A stretch of DNA of 60,000 nt from Antedon mediterranea (lineage: Eukaryota; Echinodermata; Crinoidea; Comatulida; Antedonidae): positions 17,592,288 to 17,652,287 of the forward strand of contig NC_092676.1 in NCBI RefSeq assembly GCF_964355755.1, in the 5' to 3' direction. Position 1 is the first letter of the stretch, and each line of letters opens with the position of its first letter. Of the stretch, positions 1 through 12,700 are shown one piece after another. A program made the position numbers and the translations under genes. Below the pieces are notes generated by a model. The model was not told where the DNA came from. It was given only the letters and a program-made list of their open reading frames with translations, and ran no database searches.

Positions 1-95
1 AGTGAAATCTCTATGCATTGGGTAACTTTTTGCTTTATTTTATTTTAACATAATTTTCCAGTTAACAGCTGTATTTTTTTTAAAGGAAAGCTATA

Positions 96-3000
96 ATGAG
101 TGGTACAAAAAAGCAAGGCCCAGCGCCTACTGTAAACCAGATTATTTCAGATTCTTTGACACAGTTGGCTAGCCGTTTTTGGGCTCCTAATAGTCCAATA
201 CCATTACAGCCATTTGATCCAAAGGTAAACTCACTTTTATAGATTACTATTTTATTTTGTTGATATAAGGAGTTTATTGACCATATGTAAAGCACACAAA
301 TATATATGTTGAAATTTTAAAAACCAGAAAAAAAGTGGGAAAAAAAAGGATTTTGGACAGGTAGCAGGTTAATATAAAAAAGCAAAGTATTTTAAACATG
401 ATAAACACTTTGCCCCAAAATGAAAATACTCTAAACTTTAAAATTTAAGAATACAGTACATGCTCAGTATTTGGTTTACTGTTCTTTGCTTTGGTATGAC
501 TCAGTTATAATACATTATTGAAAATTAGACTAAATAGAACTAACTGGTGTCAGTAGTAAAAGTAAGATAGAGGTCACCTTCACCATTGATAGTGCTGTAA
601 AGCATAGATTTCATATACAGCATAGTATTAATATTCTTAGTAACTATTTTTTTTTCAGGTTGTTGAGGATGTTTATTTAAATGAATTGGTCAAGACAAAG
701 TAAGTAGTTCTCAAATATTAGGAAGGGAGTTTTTGATTTGTAGCAGTCGACGTGAAAATCTAAAAGTCCATATTATTACAGTATCTGTTTGGATGACAAT
801 ATTTGTTTTAATACTATACAGTAATTGATTTAGTACTAAAATCAGAATAAAAAAAAACTAATAATAAAGGTTAATAATAAACTTAATACAATCGTTTGTA
901 AGCGCTTTACATCATAATTATATTACACTTTGTACATTAGTATATCAAAGGGCAGCCTATTGGTCATGATGTCATTTGATCATACCTTGTAGATCGGAGT
1001 TGACGTTGTGACCAGGCTGCCTGATAGTCAGTTGATAAAGATCTAGAGGCCGAAATATTCTAACTAAGTAAGTTTAAAAAAAGAAATGTTGTCATCCAAA
1101 CAATGTAGAAGCTAAATGAAATCCTTCAATAATTTTTAACATGTTATTAACTGTTTATTGTATGTTTATACATTCATATTTTGTGGTTTTTTTTTAGATT
1201 TGCTATTCGGCGTGTCATGTTGTTAGAGTTTAGTCAGTATTTAGAGAACTTCTTGTGGCCTAATTATGATCCAACAAAGGTAAATAATTTATCTAGAGGG
1301 ATGCACTCGTTTAGCTCAAAAGTTTTTAAAAACCTTCTCAGGACCAACTCTGTGGAATAACTTAGATGATATACTTACTTATTGTAAAACCTTAACAATT
1401 TTTAAGAAATGTATAAAGTATTTTTATTTGTCAAATTATCATGAGTAAAGATGTAAATGTTCTCTGCATATTTTTTTTTTCATACTTATTTATATAAATT
1501 TGAAGTTTAAATATGGCATTACCTTTTTCCTTATTAAACTAGTTCTAATTATATGGTTTTGTGAGGGGTCTGATTGAGACAAGTATATTACTTCTAAACC
1601 AGATCCTAACCAAAAAAATGGGAACATTTTATGGTCAAATGTATGTTAAATAAAATATGTACTAATTTTTGGTTTGAATAAATATTACGAAACGAATCTC
1701 GAAAAGAAGCCCATCATGAAAAGAAGCCCACTTAAAAGTATAAAAAAACCTAATTTACTCAAGACGGAAAAGAATTGTCCTAGTGACCATCAAAAACAAG
1801 TTATCAAATTAGTACATTTTAACTGTTAGCATGTCTGGTTAAATGACATTCAAATGGCTTCCTCTTATTTATGTATAGTTTATTTTTTTTTACATTGCAG
1901 TCTTCCAAAGCCCACATTTTGTCAGTGGCGGTTTTGATCAATGAAAAGTTTCGAGAAGGAGTCCCAGCTTGGCAGGTAAAAATCTTTCATATTCTGTTCA
2001 TATTAGCTAGGAGCGAGTCAGCCTCGAACCCATCCCATTAAATTATTTGCTCTTTTGGTACGGTAAACAGCACCCCTGTCTTAACCACTCGGCCATTTCA
2101 CTGTTATTAATATTCTTCTAAATTGTGTGGAATCATTTGAAAGATAACTTTCTTTGATTCAAGCTAAAATCATATTTAAAAGTTTATTCTTCTGTTTGAA
2201 TTTTTTGTTGGTTGCTGTAATAGGGAAATTATACAGCTTTTAGTAGACAATGATACATACAAAATACCAAATTTGATTTTGAATTTAAATATTTTATTTT
2301 CAGGCTGTAACAAATAAACCAGAACATTTCCCAGCATTCTTCAATCATGTTTTAAATCTCAGCCTGGAAGAAGAGGCCAGCATCATTAGCCTCCAGGAAC
2401 AGACTCTACTGCTAACATTCCTTGTGCATTGCTTCAACAGCTTGGTAAGACAGTTTTCTATTTTGGCATTATTTAAAAAAAATAATTAATAGCATATTCC
2501 ATATTCCTTAGTGTTGCAAAAAATAATGAATATTAAATTAACAGATAGAAAATATACAAAATAAGAAAACAAGAAGAATGGAGTAAAATAATTAAACAAA
2601 GAAGATTAAAATGGACATAAATTAGACTACCAGACAATACGCCAATTAAACAAGCAATGAAAGAAACTGAAAAGAAAGTAAAAAGACCACCAGGAAGACC
2701 AAAGGAAAACTGGATAAACTAAATATTTAAAAATGTAAAGGAAAAATGTAGACTTTAGCACAATAACAAAGCATCCTAACCAAATCGTGGAAAGCGTAAT
2801 GTCGGAATGACAGGAAAACGTTTCGAGAGAGATATTCCTTATCATGCCTTTAAAAAAAGAAAGAAAAACCAATGGTCATTATTTTATTCACAGGGAGTTG
2901 ATTTGATTCGTGAGCAAGTTCAACGTTTGGTTTCACTACCAATGTGGGTTTCTCTTTTACCGGTAAGGATATATGTATATTGTATATATTTTCAGTTATG

Positions 3001-6000
3001 AATAGAAAAGTGAAGGTAACTTTTTTCCATATTAATTCATTATTTAGTAATTTTCATTATTTTGCCTTTCAGTTATAACACTGCTCTTTTGTGGGACCCT
3101 ACGACACATTAACAACATTTCCATTAGAAGAAAACAGCTTAAATATACCACTAACTAATTTGGTATAAAACAAATCTAATTCAATTATATAATTTAAATA
3201 AAAAATACAGTATATGATATATAACCATGCTTGAGTATAATCCCTCAACACCCATAACTCGGACTTTAATGGTACTACCTGTATATCAAATTCAATATCT
3301 TTCAATATTCAAATTTAGTCCCACCATTTTTTAAAAATCATGTACGGTAATGTTTTACTTTGTAGGCTCGTCTTGAGCAAGAATTGAAAAAAGACAAACG
3401 ATATAGAAAATTTTGGAACGTAGTTAAGAAGAATGATGCCAAAGCTGATGAAGAAACAACAAAAAGGTGAGAAAAGTACTGAAAACTGTTACTATACACT
3501 CTAATACCCCTTTCACACCAAAAGCAAAACTCCGGAGACACCCCGGAGTTGACGCCCCGCTGTTTGGTGTGAAAGGTAAAATCAAGCAACTCCGGAGTTT
3601 AAAACTGCGGGGTTGAACAGCTGAACATTCTCCGGAGAGCAAACTGCGGGGACACCCCGGTGTTTTGGTGTGAAAGGTACCAACATCAAACTCCGGAGTG
3701 TTTCGGGTCAAAAGGTTATCCTCGCAATCAATTATTTATTTAGTTTTATTTTAAAACACTATAAATATTTGTAAAAAATATATAGCGGGTCTAGAAAATA
3801 ATAAGTAGTATAAATAAAATATTATATTACTTCTGAGACTTTTGAAAGTAATTATTAAATTTAAAATATTATTAATTAAAATGATTCTAATGATCGTCGC
3901 TATGTAAACACACAAAATAGAGGGCGACATTTACAATTTTATTTTATAAACCCCGGTGTTGCTAGGTTGGTGTGAAAGGGGTATCTCCGGAGTTTCTCGA
4001 CGTTTTGAATGGTCATAAACCCCGGGGTGTCCCCGGAGACACTCCGGAGTTTTGGTGTGAAAGGGGTATAAGTATTAATTTAGATCTATCTATCAATTTC
4101 ACATTCTTCTATTTCAAATGTATTTTACAGTGAAGATTTTGATCAAAACTAATATTTTATCTGAAAAGCATACATTTCATTTCAGAAGAAAATCAATTTT
4201 TTACAATGGCCCGAACTTATGGAACTTATTATTCACTTCATTAAATCTCTTTCTAATCTTCCTTCTTTCAAAGTCTCTGGTTGCAGCTTATTACAATTAA
4301 ATCTACTGATGCTCTTTCTTTCTATATATTAAACTGGACTACTATACCAAATTGTATTTATTTGTATATGTTTTTTTTTTAAATTTTATAATCTGGTGGC
4401 AAAAACTTATTTTGGCCTCCTGCACACTTTTTTTTAACTAGTCATTGTAAATGTTATGTGTGCAGACAAACAATACAAATAAACAGACATCACTGATTTT
4501 ACTTGTTTGTAATATCAATAAGTCATGATCAGTTATGATCAATTAGGCCTATATTTTAACTTTTTTAAATTAAATTTTTTTTACAGGAATCACTTTGAGA
4601 GACATTTTCTCTCTTCACTTATTCAACGGTTTTACAAAGTTTTAGATTCTATACCAGAAAAAGGTTAGTAAACAAACATTCTTAATATAACACTTGCATT
4701 GATGAAGGGCTACTGTTGCCTAAAATCTAATGCTAATATTTCTGGCTGTTTTAATTTATCGTTTTGATTTAGCTTTTTGCTTATTTTATTAAATATCTCC
4801 TTTGAGATCCAGCCACTTGTACCCACAGCATTGTCATTTTTTTCAGTAATTTACTTTTGGATTTATATATTATTTCCTATTTGTTTTTATTTTCTACCTC
4901 TTTGTCTTAAATAATATTAACTACATTTTTTTTTTGTAGGAGACGTGAAAAATGAAAGATTACGATACTGTGAACGTTTTGTTGAACTGTTGGTTGATTT
5001 AGAGGTAAAGCATGTGCCAGTTAAATTACTTTCCAAAATATATATGATAATGATAATCTCAACGCTAAATGTCTTAAAATTATTTAAAAAATGAATTCAA
5101 AATTGAGAGAAAATCTTACCTTCTTTAAAAAGTGATATAATTTTTTACACAAAAACGATAATACTATTTCAGGCTCAACTTCCAACCAGACGTTTCTTCA
5201 ATGTTGTAATGGACGATTGTCAGGTTGTAGTTCGTTGTATGCTGTCTTCATTGTTAAAACGTCCTGATGGTAAATTGTTTTCAGAGGCAAGTTCTATTTT
5301 TGAAGAAAATTCAAATTTTTTTATTTTTATACTTTCAGTAGTTTTTCTATTTAAAGCATACTTCAAGAAAATTGTCATTGGGTCAATTTCTTCTTCTTTT
5401 TATACTGCTATACAACCTCTACCTTCCTACTTCACATGTGCGCCCTGCCCATTTTCTGCTTTCAATGGTTTAGAAAAACAATAGACCACAAGATCTGAAG
5501 AGTAAACTATATGAACATACATTCATTCATGTATTGACTTTCACCATACGTTTACAGTATTGTCATAATATAACAAGAACACAAAATAACAAATGAAACA
5601 CAGAATGAAAACAACAAATAAATGTTTAAAAAAGAGGATATGAAAAGCATAAACAACCTAAATCATAGTCCAGTTTTAGTCACATATTACTAAACAATTA
5701 GTCTAGTAAACAAACAGCCTTCTTGTGATGGGAAATTTAGTTCCATCTTACCTCCTAAGATATGCACCTCTCTGTGCTCAATCCTACACATTATGCTCTT
5801 CGTTTTCCTACTCTTCGTCAATTGTGTTGTTTGGTAGCACAGATCTAAAGCTCTGTCTACACTATCAAGCTGTATGTGCCCAATATCACTATCATATTTA
5901 AGCATATCACTACCACATTTGGGCATATCACTACTATATTTGGGCATATCACTACCATATTTGGGAATATCACTTTTTTTGCCATACTAGTTTGATAGTG

Positions 6001-9000
6001 TAGACTGTTTAACTTTCGAACTGTAGAACTACTGTACATGAAGTATATAGAATAATGGTATGATGAGATGAGACTTTTGTATTTCCACAGCTTCTAGATA
6101 TGCTTAAGTTCTATTCTGGTTTTGAGATCAGTGATTCAACTGGTAGCGCCTTGACAGACCACCAAATGACAGAGAGGCACTATGACCGTATGAGTCTTTT
6201 GCAAAGAACCGTATACAAGTTTATTCCAGAGCTGAAACAGTTTGCTCTTTCAAATATTGGCAATGTAGACACAAGAAAGTCACTTACAAAACATTTTGAA
6301 ATGATAAGGTATGTACTATTTAATGATAAGGTATGTACTATTTAATGATAAGGTATGTACTATTTAATGATAAGGTATGTACTATTTAATGATAAGGTAT
6401 GTACTATTTAATGATAAGGTATGTACTATTTAATGATAAGGTATGTACTATTTAATGATAAGGTATGTACTATTTAATGATAAGGTATGTACTATTTAAT
6501 GATAAGGTATGTACTATTTAATGATAAGGTATGTACTATTTAATGATAAGGTATGTACTATTTAATGATAAGGTATGTACTATTTAATGACAAGGTATGT
6601 ACTATTTAATGATAAGGTATGTACTATTTAATGATAAGGTATGTACTATTTAATGATAAGGTATGTACTATTTAATGATAAGGTATGTACTATTTAATGA
6701 TAAGGTATGTACTATTTAATGATAAGGTATGTACTATTTAATGATAAGGTATGTACTATTTAATGATAAGGTATGTACTATTTAATGATAAGGTATGTAC
6801 TATTTAATGATAAGGTATGTACTATTTAATGACAAGGTATGTACTATTTAATGATAAGGTATGTACTATTTAATGATAAGGTATGTACTATTTAATGATA
6901 AGGTATGTACTATTTAATGATAAGGTATGTACTATTTAATGATAAGGTTTGTACTATTTAATGATAAGGTATGTACTATTTAATGATAAGGTTTGTACTA
7001 TTTAATGATAAGGTATGTACTATTTAATGATAAGGTTTGTACTATTTTAATGATAAGGTTTGTACTATTTTAATGATAAGGTTTGTACTATTTAATGATA
7101 AGGTATGTACTATTTAATGATAAGGTTTGTACTATTTAATGATAAGGTATGTACTATTTAATGATAAGGTATGTACTATTTAATGATAAGGTTTGTACTA
7201 TTTTAATGATAAGGTTTGTACTATTTTAATGATAAGGTTTGTACTATTTAATGATAAGGTATGTACTATTTAATGATAAGGTTTGTACTATTTAATGATA
7301 AGGTATGTACTATTTAATGATAAGGTATGTACTATTTAATGATAAGGTATGTACTATTTAATGATAAGGTATGTACTATTTAATGATAAGGTTTGTACTA
7401 TTTAATGATAAGGTTTGTACTATTTAATGATAAGGTATGTACTATTTAATGATAAGGTTTGTACTATTTAATGATAAGGTATGTACTATTTAATGATAAG
7501 GTATGTACTATTTAATGATAAGGTATGTACTATTTAATGATTTAATATAGTTATATTTTAAACCATGTTCATAATTATTCTATGTCAATTGTCATTGGTC
7601 AACTCAACTTACGTTGCGTCTACGTCCTTGTGTTGTGTCTCTAGTGGGAACGAAGCATTTTGAAATGATAAAGTAGGAGTGGGAACGAAGCATTTAAGAT
7701 AAAGTACTTGTTAATTATGTAAATTTTTCCTACTGTACATTTGTGACACTATTGTCTTCTTCCTTTTTGTTTCAGTACACAACAATTGCATGAGGTTGCG
7801 GCTGCCATTAATCTACTGCCCTCACTTTCTGAAGAGGAAGAAACAACTCTTGAACGTTCATTTCTGTTAAATTTGTTGGTATGTTTTAAATTTATATTGT
7901 AGTTTACTAAATTTGTTCCATCTAAATGGTACAATTGTTTATCCTGTGGTGTCTGGTTTCCACTGAAATTTTAAATAGATTGGAATTTTGTCATCTGGAT
8001 CTCAAGACAACTCAGTTCTGCACTAGTTCCAATGTCAACTGAATGCCAAAATGAAGTCAGTCAGAAACTGATCAATCAACTCTGTCCCAACGTTATAATA
8101 CTGTGTAGCCCATATGTTTAGGCCTAAGAAATCTAGACTTAAAAACAAATATTAAAAACTAATATTCATAAATATACCAACTTAAATACTTGATTCCTTT
8201 TTATTGCTGAACGGGTAGCGCAAGATGGTACATTTTATAAATATTTTAATTTGTGTTTGCCTGCAGGTTTCACGTCATGAGCGTCGTCCATCACAGATCC
8301 AAGCACTGAATGAAACACCGCTCTATCCCACAGAAGAAATTCTCTGGGATGAAAATATTGTTCCCACACAGTACTATTCTGGAGAAGGTAGTGTAAAACA
8401 TTCTTTGTTATATCATAATACATGTTGCCAGAACCAAAATTTAATAATAATAGAAACAAAATCATCCAATGAGAGACTTAAATCTGAGACTCGACAAATG
8501 GAAGGTAAATGCATACCCATTACACCATACTCATATTTACTCATTTACCTCCGCCAAGGAGGTATATGTAATCGGTAGCATGTGTTTGTTTGTTAGCAGA
8601 ATTACTCAAAAATTAATTACAAGATCTTTACCAAAATGAATATACAGATAGATATGTGGTCGAGGACCATTCCATTACATTTTGGGACCATGGTCCCAAT
8701 TCTGGACCACTTTTTGAGTATACTTTTCAGACCTGCTAGTGTTGAAAGATAGGACAGAATTTTTCAAAAGCCGGCGAGCAGTATTAAAGTAACAAGTACA
8801 CTGAAATTTCATTTTCTACTTGTCCAAAAAACTTCATTTTTGTACAAGAGACAAGAGTTATAATTTGTGATTCGTAATTTTAAAACATTATTTTAATTAA
8901 TGTGCACGTTTTTTGATGAGAGTAATTTAAAAAACCTATTTCTTTTCAAATTCACTCGTTTGATTTTCGCATTGCTGTTCTATTGTTAGTCAACTGAAGC

Positions 9001-9727
9001 TATTGTTAATTGAAAGGCTTGTTATGTACCATTACACCAAACTCGCATGCACATGCTTGTAGTAAAATTAGCCTAAATCACAAACAGCATTAAGACACAC
9101 ACAAATATATATATTTTTTTTTTACTGGAGAAATCTTATGTAGGAGAATTTTACAGTGCGGAGGTATGCACTCTCGGAGTGGCTTTCTAGTCTGTAATGC
9201 AATTAAGCTTAACCTAATCACACACAGTACTAAACATACAACATATTTTAAACCCTTTTTGGAGTGACATCTTTAATAAGATTATACTGTAGGTGTAGAT
9301 GCGTATTTATGGAGTGCCCTCTAGTTTGACACTACTGTATTATTGTTTCAATAAAATAATCCATTTTTATTCTTTAGGTTGTTTGGCTCTTCCAAAATTA
9401 AACCTGCAATTTTTGACGTTGCATGATTACCTATTACGCAACTTTAATCTCTTTCGACTTGAATCCACATGTAAGTAATTTTTCTTTTTTCATACATAAT
9501 TTAAAGAATTTAATCATTAAACGGAAGAAGAAGAAATAAAAAAAACAAAATCTTTTCTGTATTTCAATTTCTTCTATAGTGTATATTATTTTATGCTTTT
9601 AACTCTTTTATATTTACTGAGTGTAGATGAGATAAGGCAGGACATTGAGGATGCCTTGTATCGTATGAAGCCATGGCATGCAGAGGACGGTAGCCCATAC
9701 TTTGGGGGTTGGGCTAGGATGGCTCAG
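96..9727 (+). CDS. AQR: AQR exons 1-15: N-terminal ARM-like domain
   Basis: Exons: 96-224, 659-699, 1198-1279, 1901-1975, 2304-2444, 2894-2962, 3366-3466, 4587-4663, 4940-5004, 5173-5286, 6091-6308, 7776-7878, 8267-8387, 9378-9470, 9627-9727. They encode the helical scaffold that in human AQR contacts other spliceosome proteins. Recognisable anchors are [15 protein letters not shown] (exon 3), [12 protein letters not shown] (exon 4), [14 protein letters not shown] (exon 13) and FGGWARMAQ (exon 15). Exon 10 ends at TCAGAG and is followed by GCAAGT, a GC donor. Exon 11 ends at ATAAG followed by GTATGT, and this junction is the seed of the downstream minisatellite. The exon 13 donor GTAGTG is weak. 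Confidence 0.93.
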
Positions 9728-12700
9728 GTAAGCATTTTTTCATAAAATAATTTTTAAATGATTAGTTTTTATGCAATATACAAGGCAGAGTAGTACAGCA
9801 ACGCATAATTTGGGGGTTGGCCTAGAATTTCTTGAATAAGTGCTAATGTAAAAAGCCGAATTCTTATGCCTAAGCCAATGGTGGCAACAGATACTTTGGT
9901 GGATAGGTTAGAATGTCTCCGGTGCCAGAAACTGAATACAGTAAAACTCTTATTAAGTGGACACCTTCGGGACCCCAACACTTATATTTCCCTTTGTAAG
10001 TTTCACAGGAATGCGTCCCCTGAATAGGTATGTCCCAAGGATGGCTCTACTGTCATTTTGGTGCACTAACCTATGACAGGCTAACCATAGTGTATATGTC
10101 AAGGACTGAGTTAGGATGACTTGGGCAATCATTGATGCAAGTTATTAGAATTTTGATGTATCCATGGCACACTAAACATATTATAACAAATTATTACTTA
10201 CAAATTAATTGATTTTCTTTCTTATTGCAGCCAATTACAGCATTTTCAGTTGTTGAGGTAAGAGAATATATATATTTATATATTATTTTTCAAAGCCGTT
10301 TTAAATTGCTTATTTAGCTATGCGTTTTGTCCTATTGATTTGGTGTTTAGTTGTTCATTTATAGAATTTTTGTCTTTTTTCTTCCTTTCTTTTGTGTCCA
10401 ATTGATTAGAAATTTCTTAAATTCAACTTCTGAATAACAATAGAATTGTAATTTATACAGTTTTTAACATTGAAGCTGATGATGTCATAATAACCGTTGC
10501 TATCACAGTATAAAATTTAAAACTTTATAATGTTCTCTTATTTATTATAGGTATCAAAACCTAACATAGGTGAAAACCATCCATCACAAGTAAAGGCAGA
10601 TGTTACGTTGACCCTTAACCTACGAAGAAACATTAAGTCAGAATGGGAAGGTATGTTGTTATTACAATAAACACCACATCAACTATTTTTACTCAATAAA
10701 TTGTCGGATTTACTCAATGTAAATAATCATCATCATGTTTAACTGTGGAAATTCACATTAGGCCCTCTAAAAACCAGTGGCGGCCAGCAGTGAAGTGCCT
10801 ACCAGGAGCATGACAACAGAGACGATAATCCCACTCTTTTTTAATAGTATTCTAAATTCTTTAACATGTATTGGATTTAGAAGAGTTTTAAATGAATTGT
10901 AAATTATTTATATTTGGATTTACATAATATATACTATAATTTTTTACTATATTTCTTAAATTTATTTATTTTGTTTTTAAATATTATTTTTGATGCGTTC
11001 AACTTAACTCGGTCGGTCTGTAATCTGATCGACTCCTGTTACAATTAATGGTTTCTAACTTTAACGCTTCATCTGTATAATCATTTTTGTATATTTATCT
11101 GTAATTATTATTTAAGTGTTAATTTTTCTCGCGTGTGCTTGTTTGGGTATCCAAACTAAATACCGTTCTGATGATTAACGAAGGTGGCCATATCCTAAAG
11201 TTTTCAACTTATTTGGTCACCTTCCACACTCATCATCCTTTTTTTAAACCTAAATATTTAAGTAAAATGTATATTGATGTGTGTGGAAAATTAATAAACA
11301 AACAAACAAACAAACATGCGCTGTATGTACCAACATCTTTACATCCCATCCAAAAAATGTGACAAAGTATTTTGCCCATTTAAAGCAATATGGCACAGGC
11401 ATGCTCAGACCCATGGCACAGGCATGCTCAGACCCATGCCTCTATCATTACACCAATCAACAGCATTAAGTCTCACAAGGCAGTGAGAGTAACATCTTGC
11501 TTTTAACAAGCCATATAATACTGACAGGCTCAACTCAAACCCAAGCCATTATGCCATAACTCTATAAAAATGTGGATTTTTTTGTATACTGTGAAGTCAT
11601 TGCACCATTTATCTCCACTAAGCTTGTTCAATTTTCTTTAATAATACATTAGGTTTAAGAAAGCATGATGTAGCCTTTCTGATAACAGTGTATCCAAAAC
11701 TGAAGATTGGCACTCGTTTTGACTTCAAGGGAGATTTTGTTGAAAATGTTGGTATAGTGTATGTTAGAGGCTGTGAAATAGAAGGCATGCTGGACAATGA
11801 TGGAAAAGTTATTGAAGAAGGTACATAATATAGAAATTTCCTATTAGTCACATAGGTGATTCACCCCTTACTTTTACTGGTGCTTGTAACCGTGATACTA
11901 GATCACATAGGGTGGCTATTGACTGTATACAGTTAGTGCATACTAGATCACATATGGTGGCTATTGACTGTATACAGTTAGTGCATACTAGATCACATAT
12001 GGTGGCTATTGACTGTATACAGTTAGTGCATACTAGATCACATATGGTGGCTATTGACTGTATACAGTTAGTGCATACTAGATCACATATGGTGGCTACT
12101 GACTGTATACAGTTAGTGCATACTAGATCACATATGGTGGCTATTGACTGTGTGCAGTTAGTGCATACTAGATCACATATGGTGGCTATTGACTGTATAC
12201 AGTTAGCACTGACAAACACTGCATGTTGATGCTCAAAACAATATCACTCCTGCATCCCACTAGACCACTATACATTGCTGAGATTGGTCTTCCAAGGAAG
12301 CTCAATCAGGATGTGGTACCATTTCATTAGTTATCCTTCCTGTCCCCTTAATATAAATGTATGTTTTGTAGTTAAGTCAGTCAGAATCACTACATTTCAG
12401 ATTGTTTTATAATCTTTGCTCTTGATTATAATCAAGAGCAAAGATTATAAAACAATGTGAAATATAGTGATTCTGACTGACAAAACATATTATAGATATT
12501 ATATTTTATACATTTAATCATTTTGTGCCATCGTTACAATTGTTTTAGTCCTAGACATGAATGCCCTTACAGGCACCCCTGCCCTAACGACTCAGCCACT
12601 CAACACGACATTCATATTAAGACGTAATTATTGTTCACGTATATATTTTCAAATTTTTAGGACCTGAGCCTAAACCAGAGATTCACGGCTCTTTTCGAAC

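Noticed and set aside
2010-2100. Functional tRNA gene
   Set aside because: A and B boxes are recognisable but the acceptor and anticodon stems do not form; SINE remnant preferred.
3424-3711. 95-codon minus-strand frame
   Set aside because: It runs through the terminal part of the 560-bp MITE and antisense to AQR exon 7.
6301-7540. CRISPR-like array of regular repeats
   Set aside because: The units are contiguous with no unique spacers, and the setting is a eukaryotic intron; it is a minisatellite.
11848-12229. Open frames of 105 and 123 codons on opposite strands
   Set aside because: They arise from the 45-bp repeat, whose length is a multiple of 3. No start context, splice sites or other gene signs support them.
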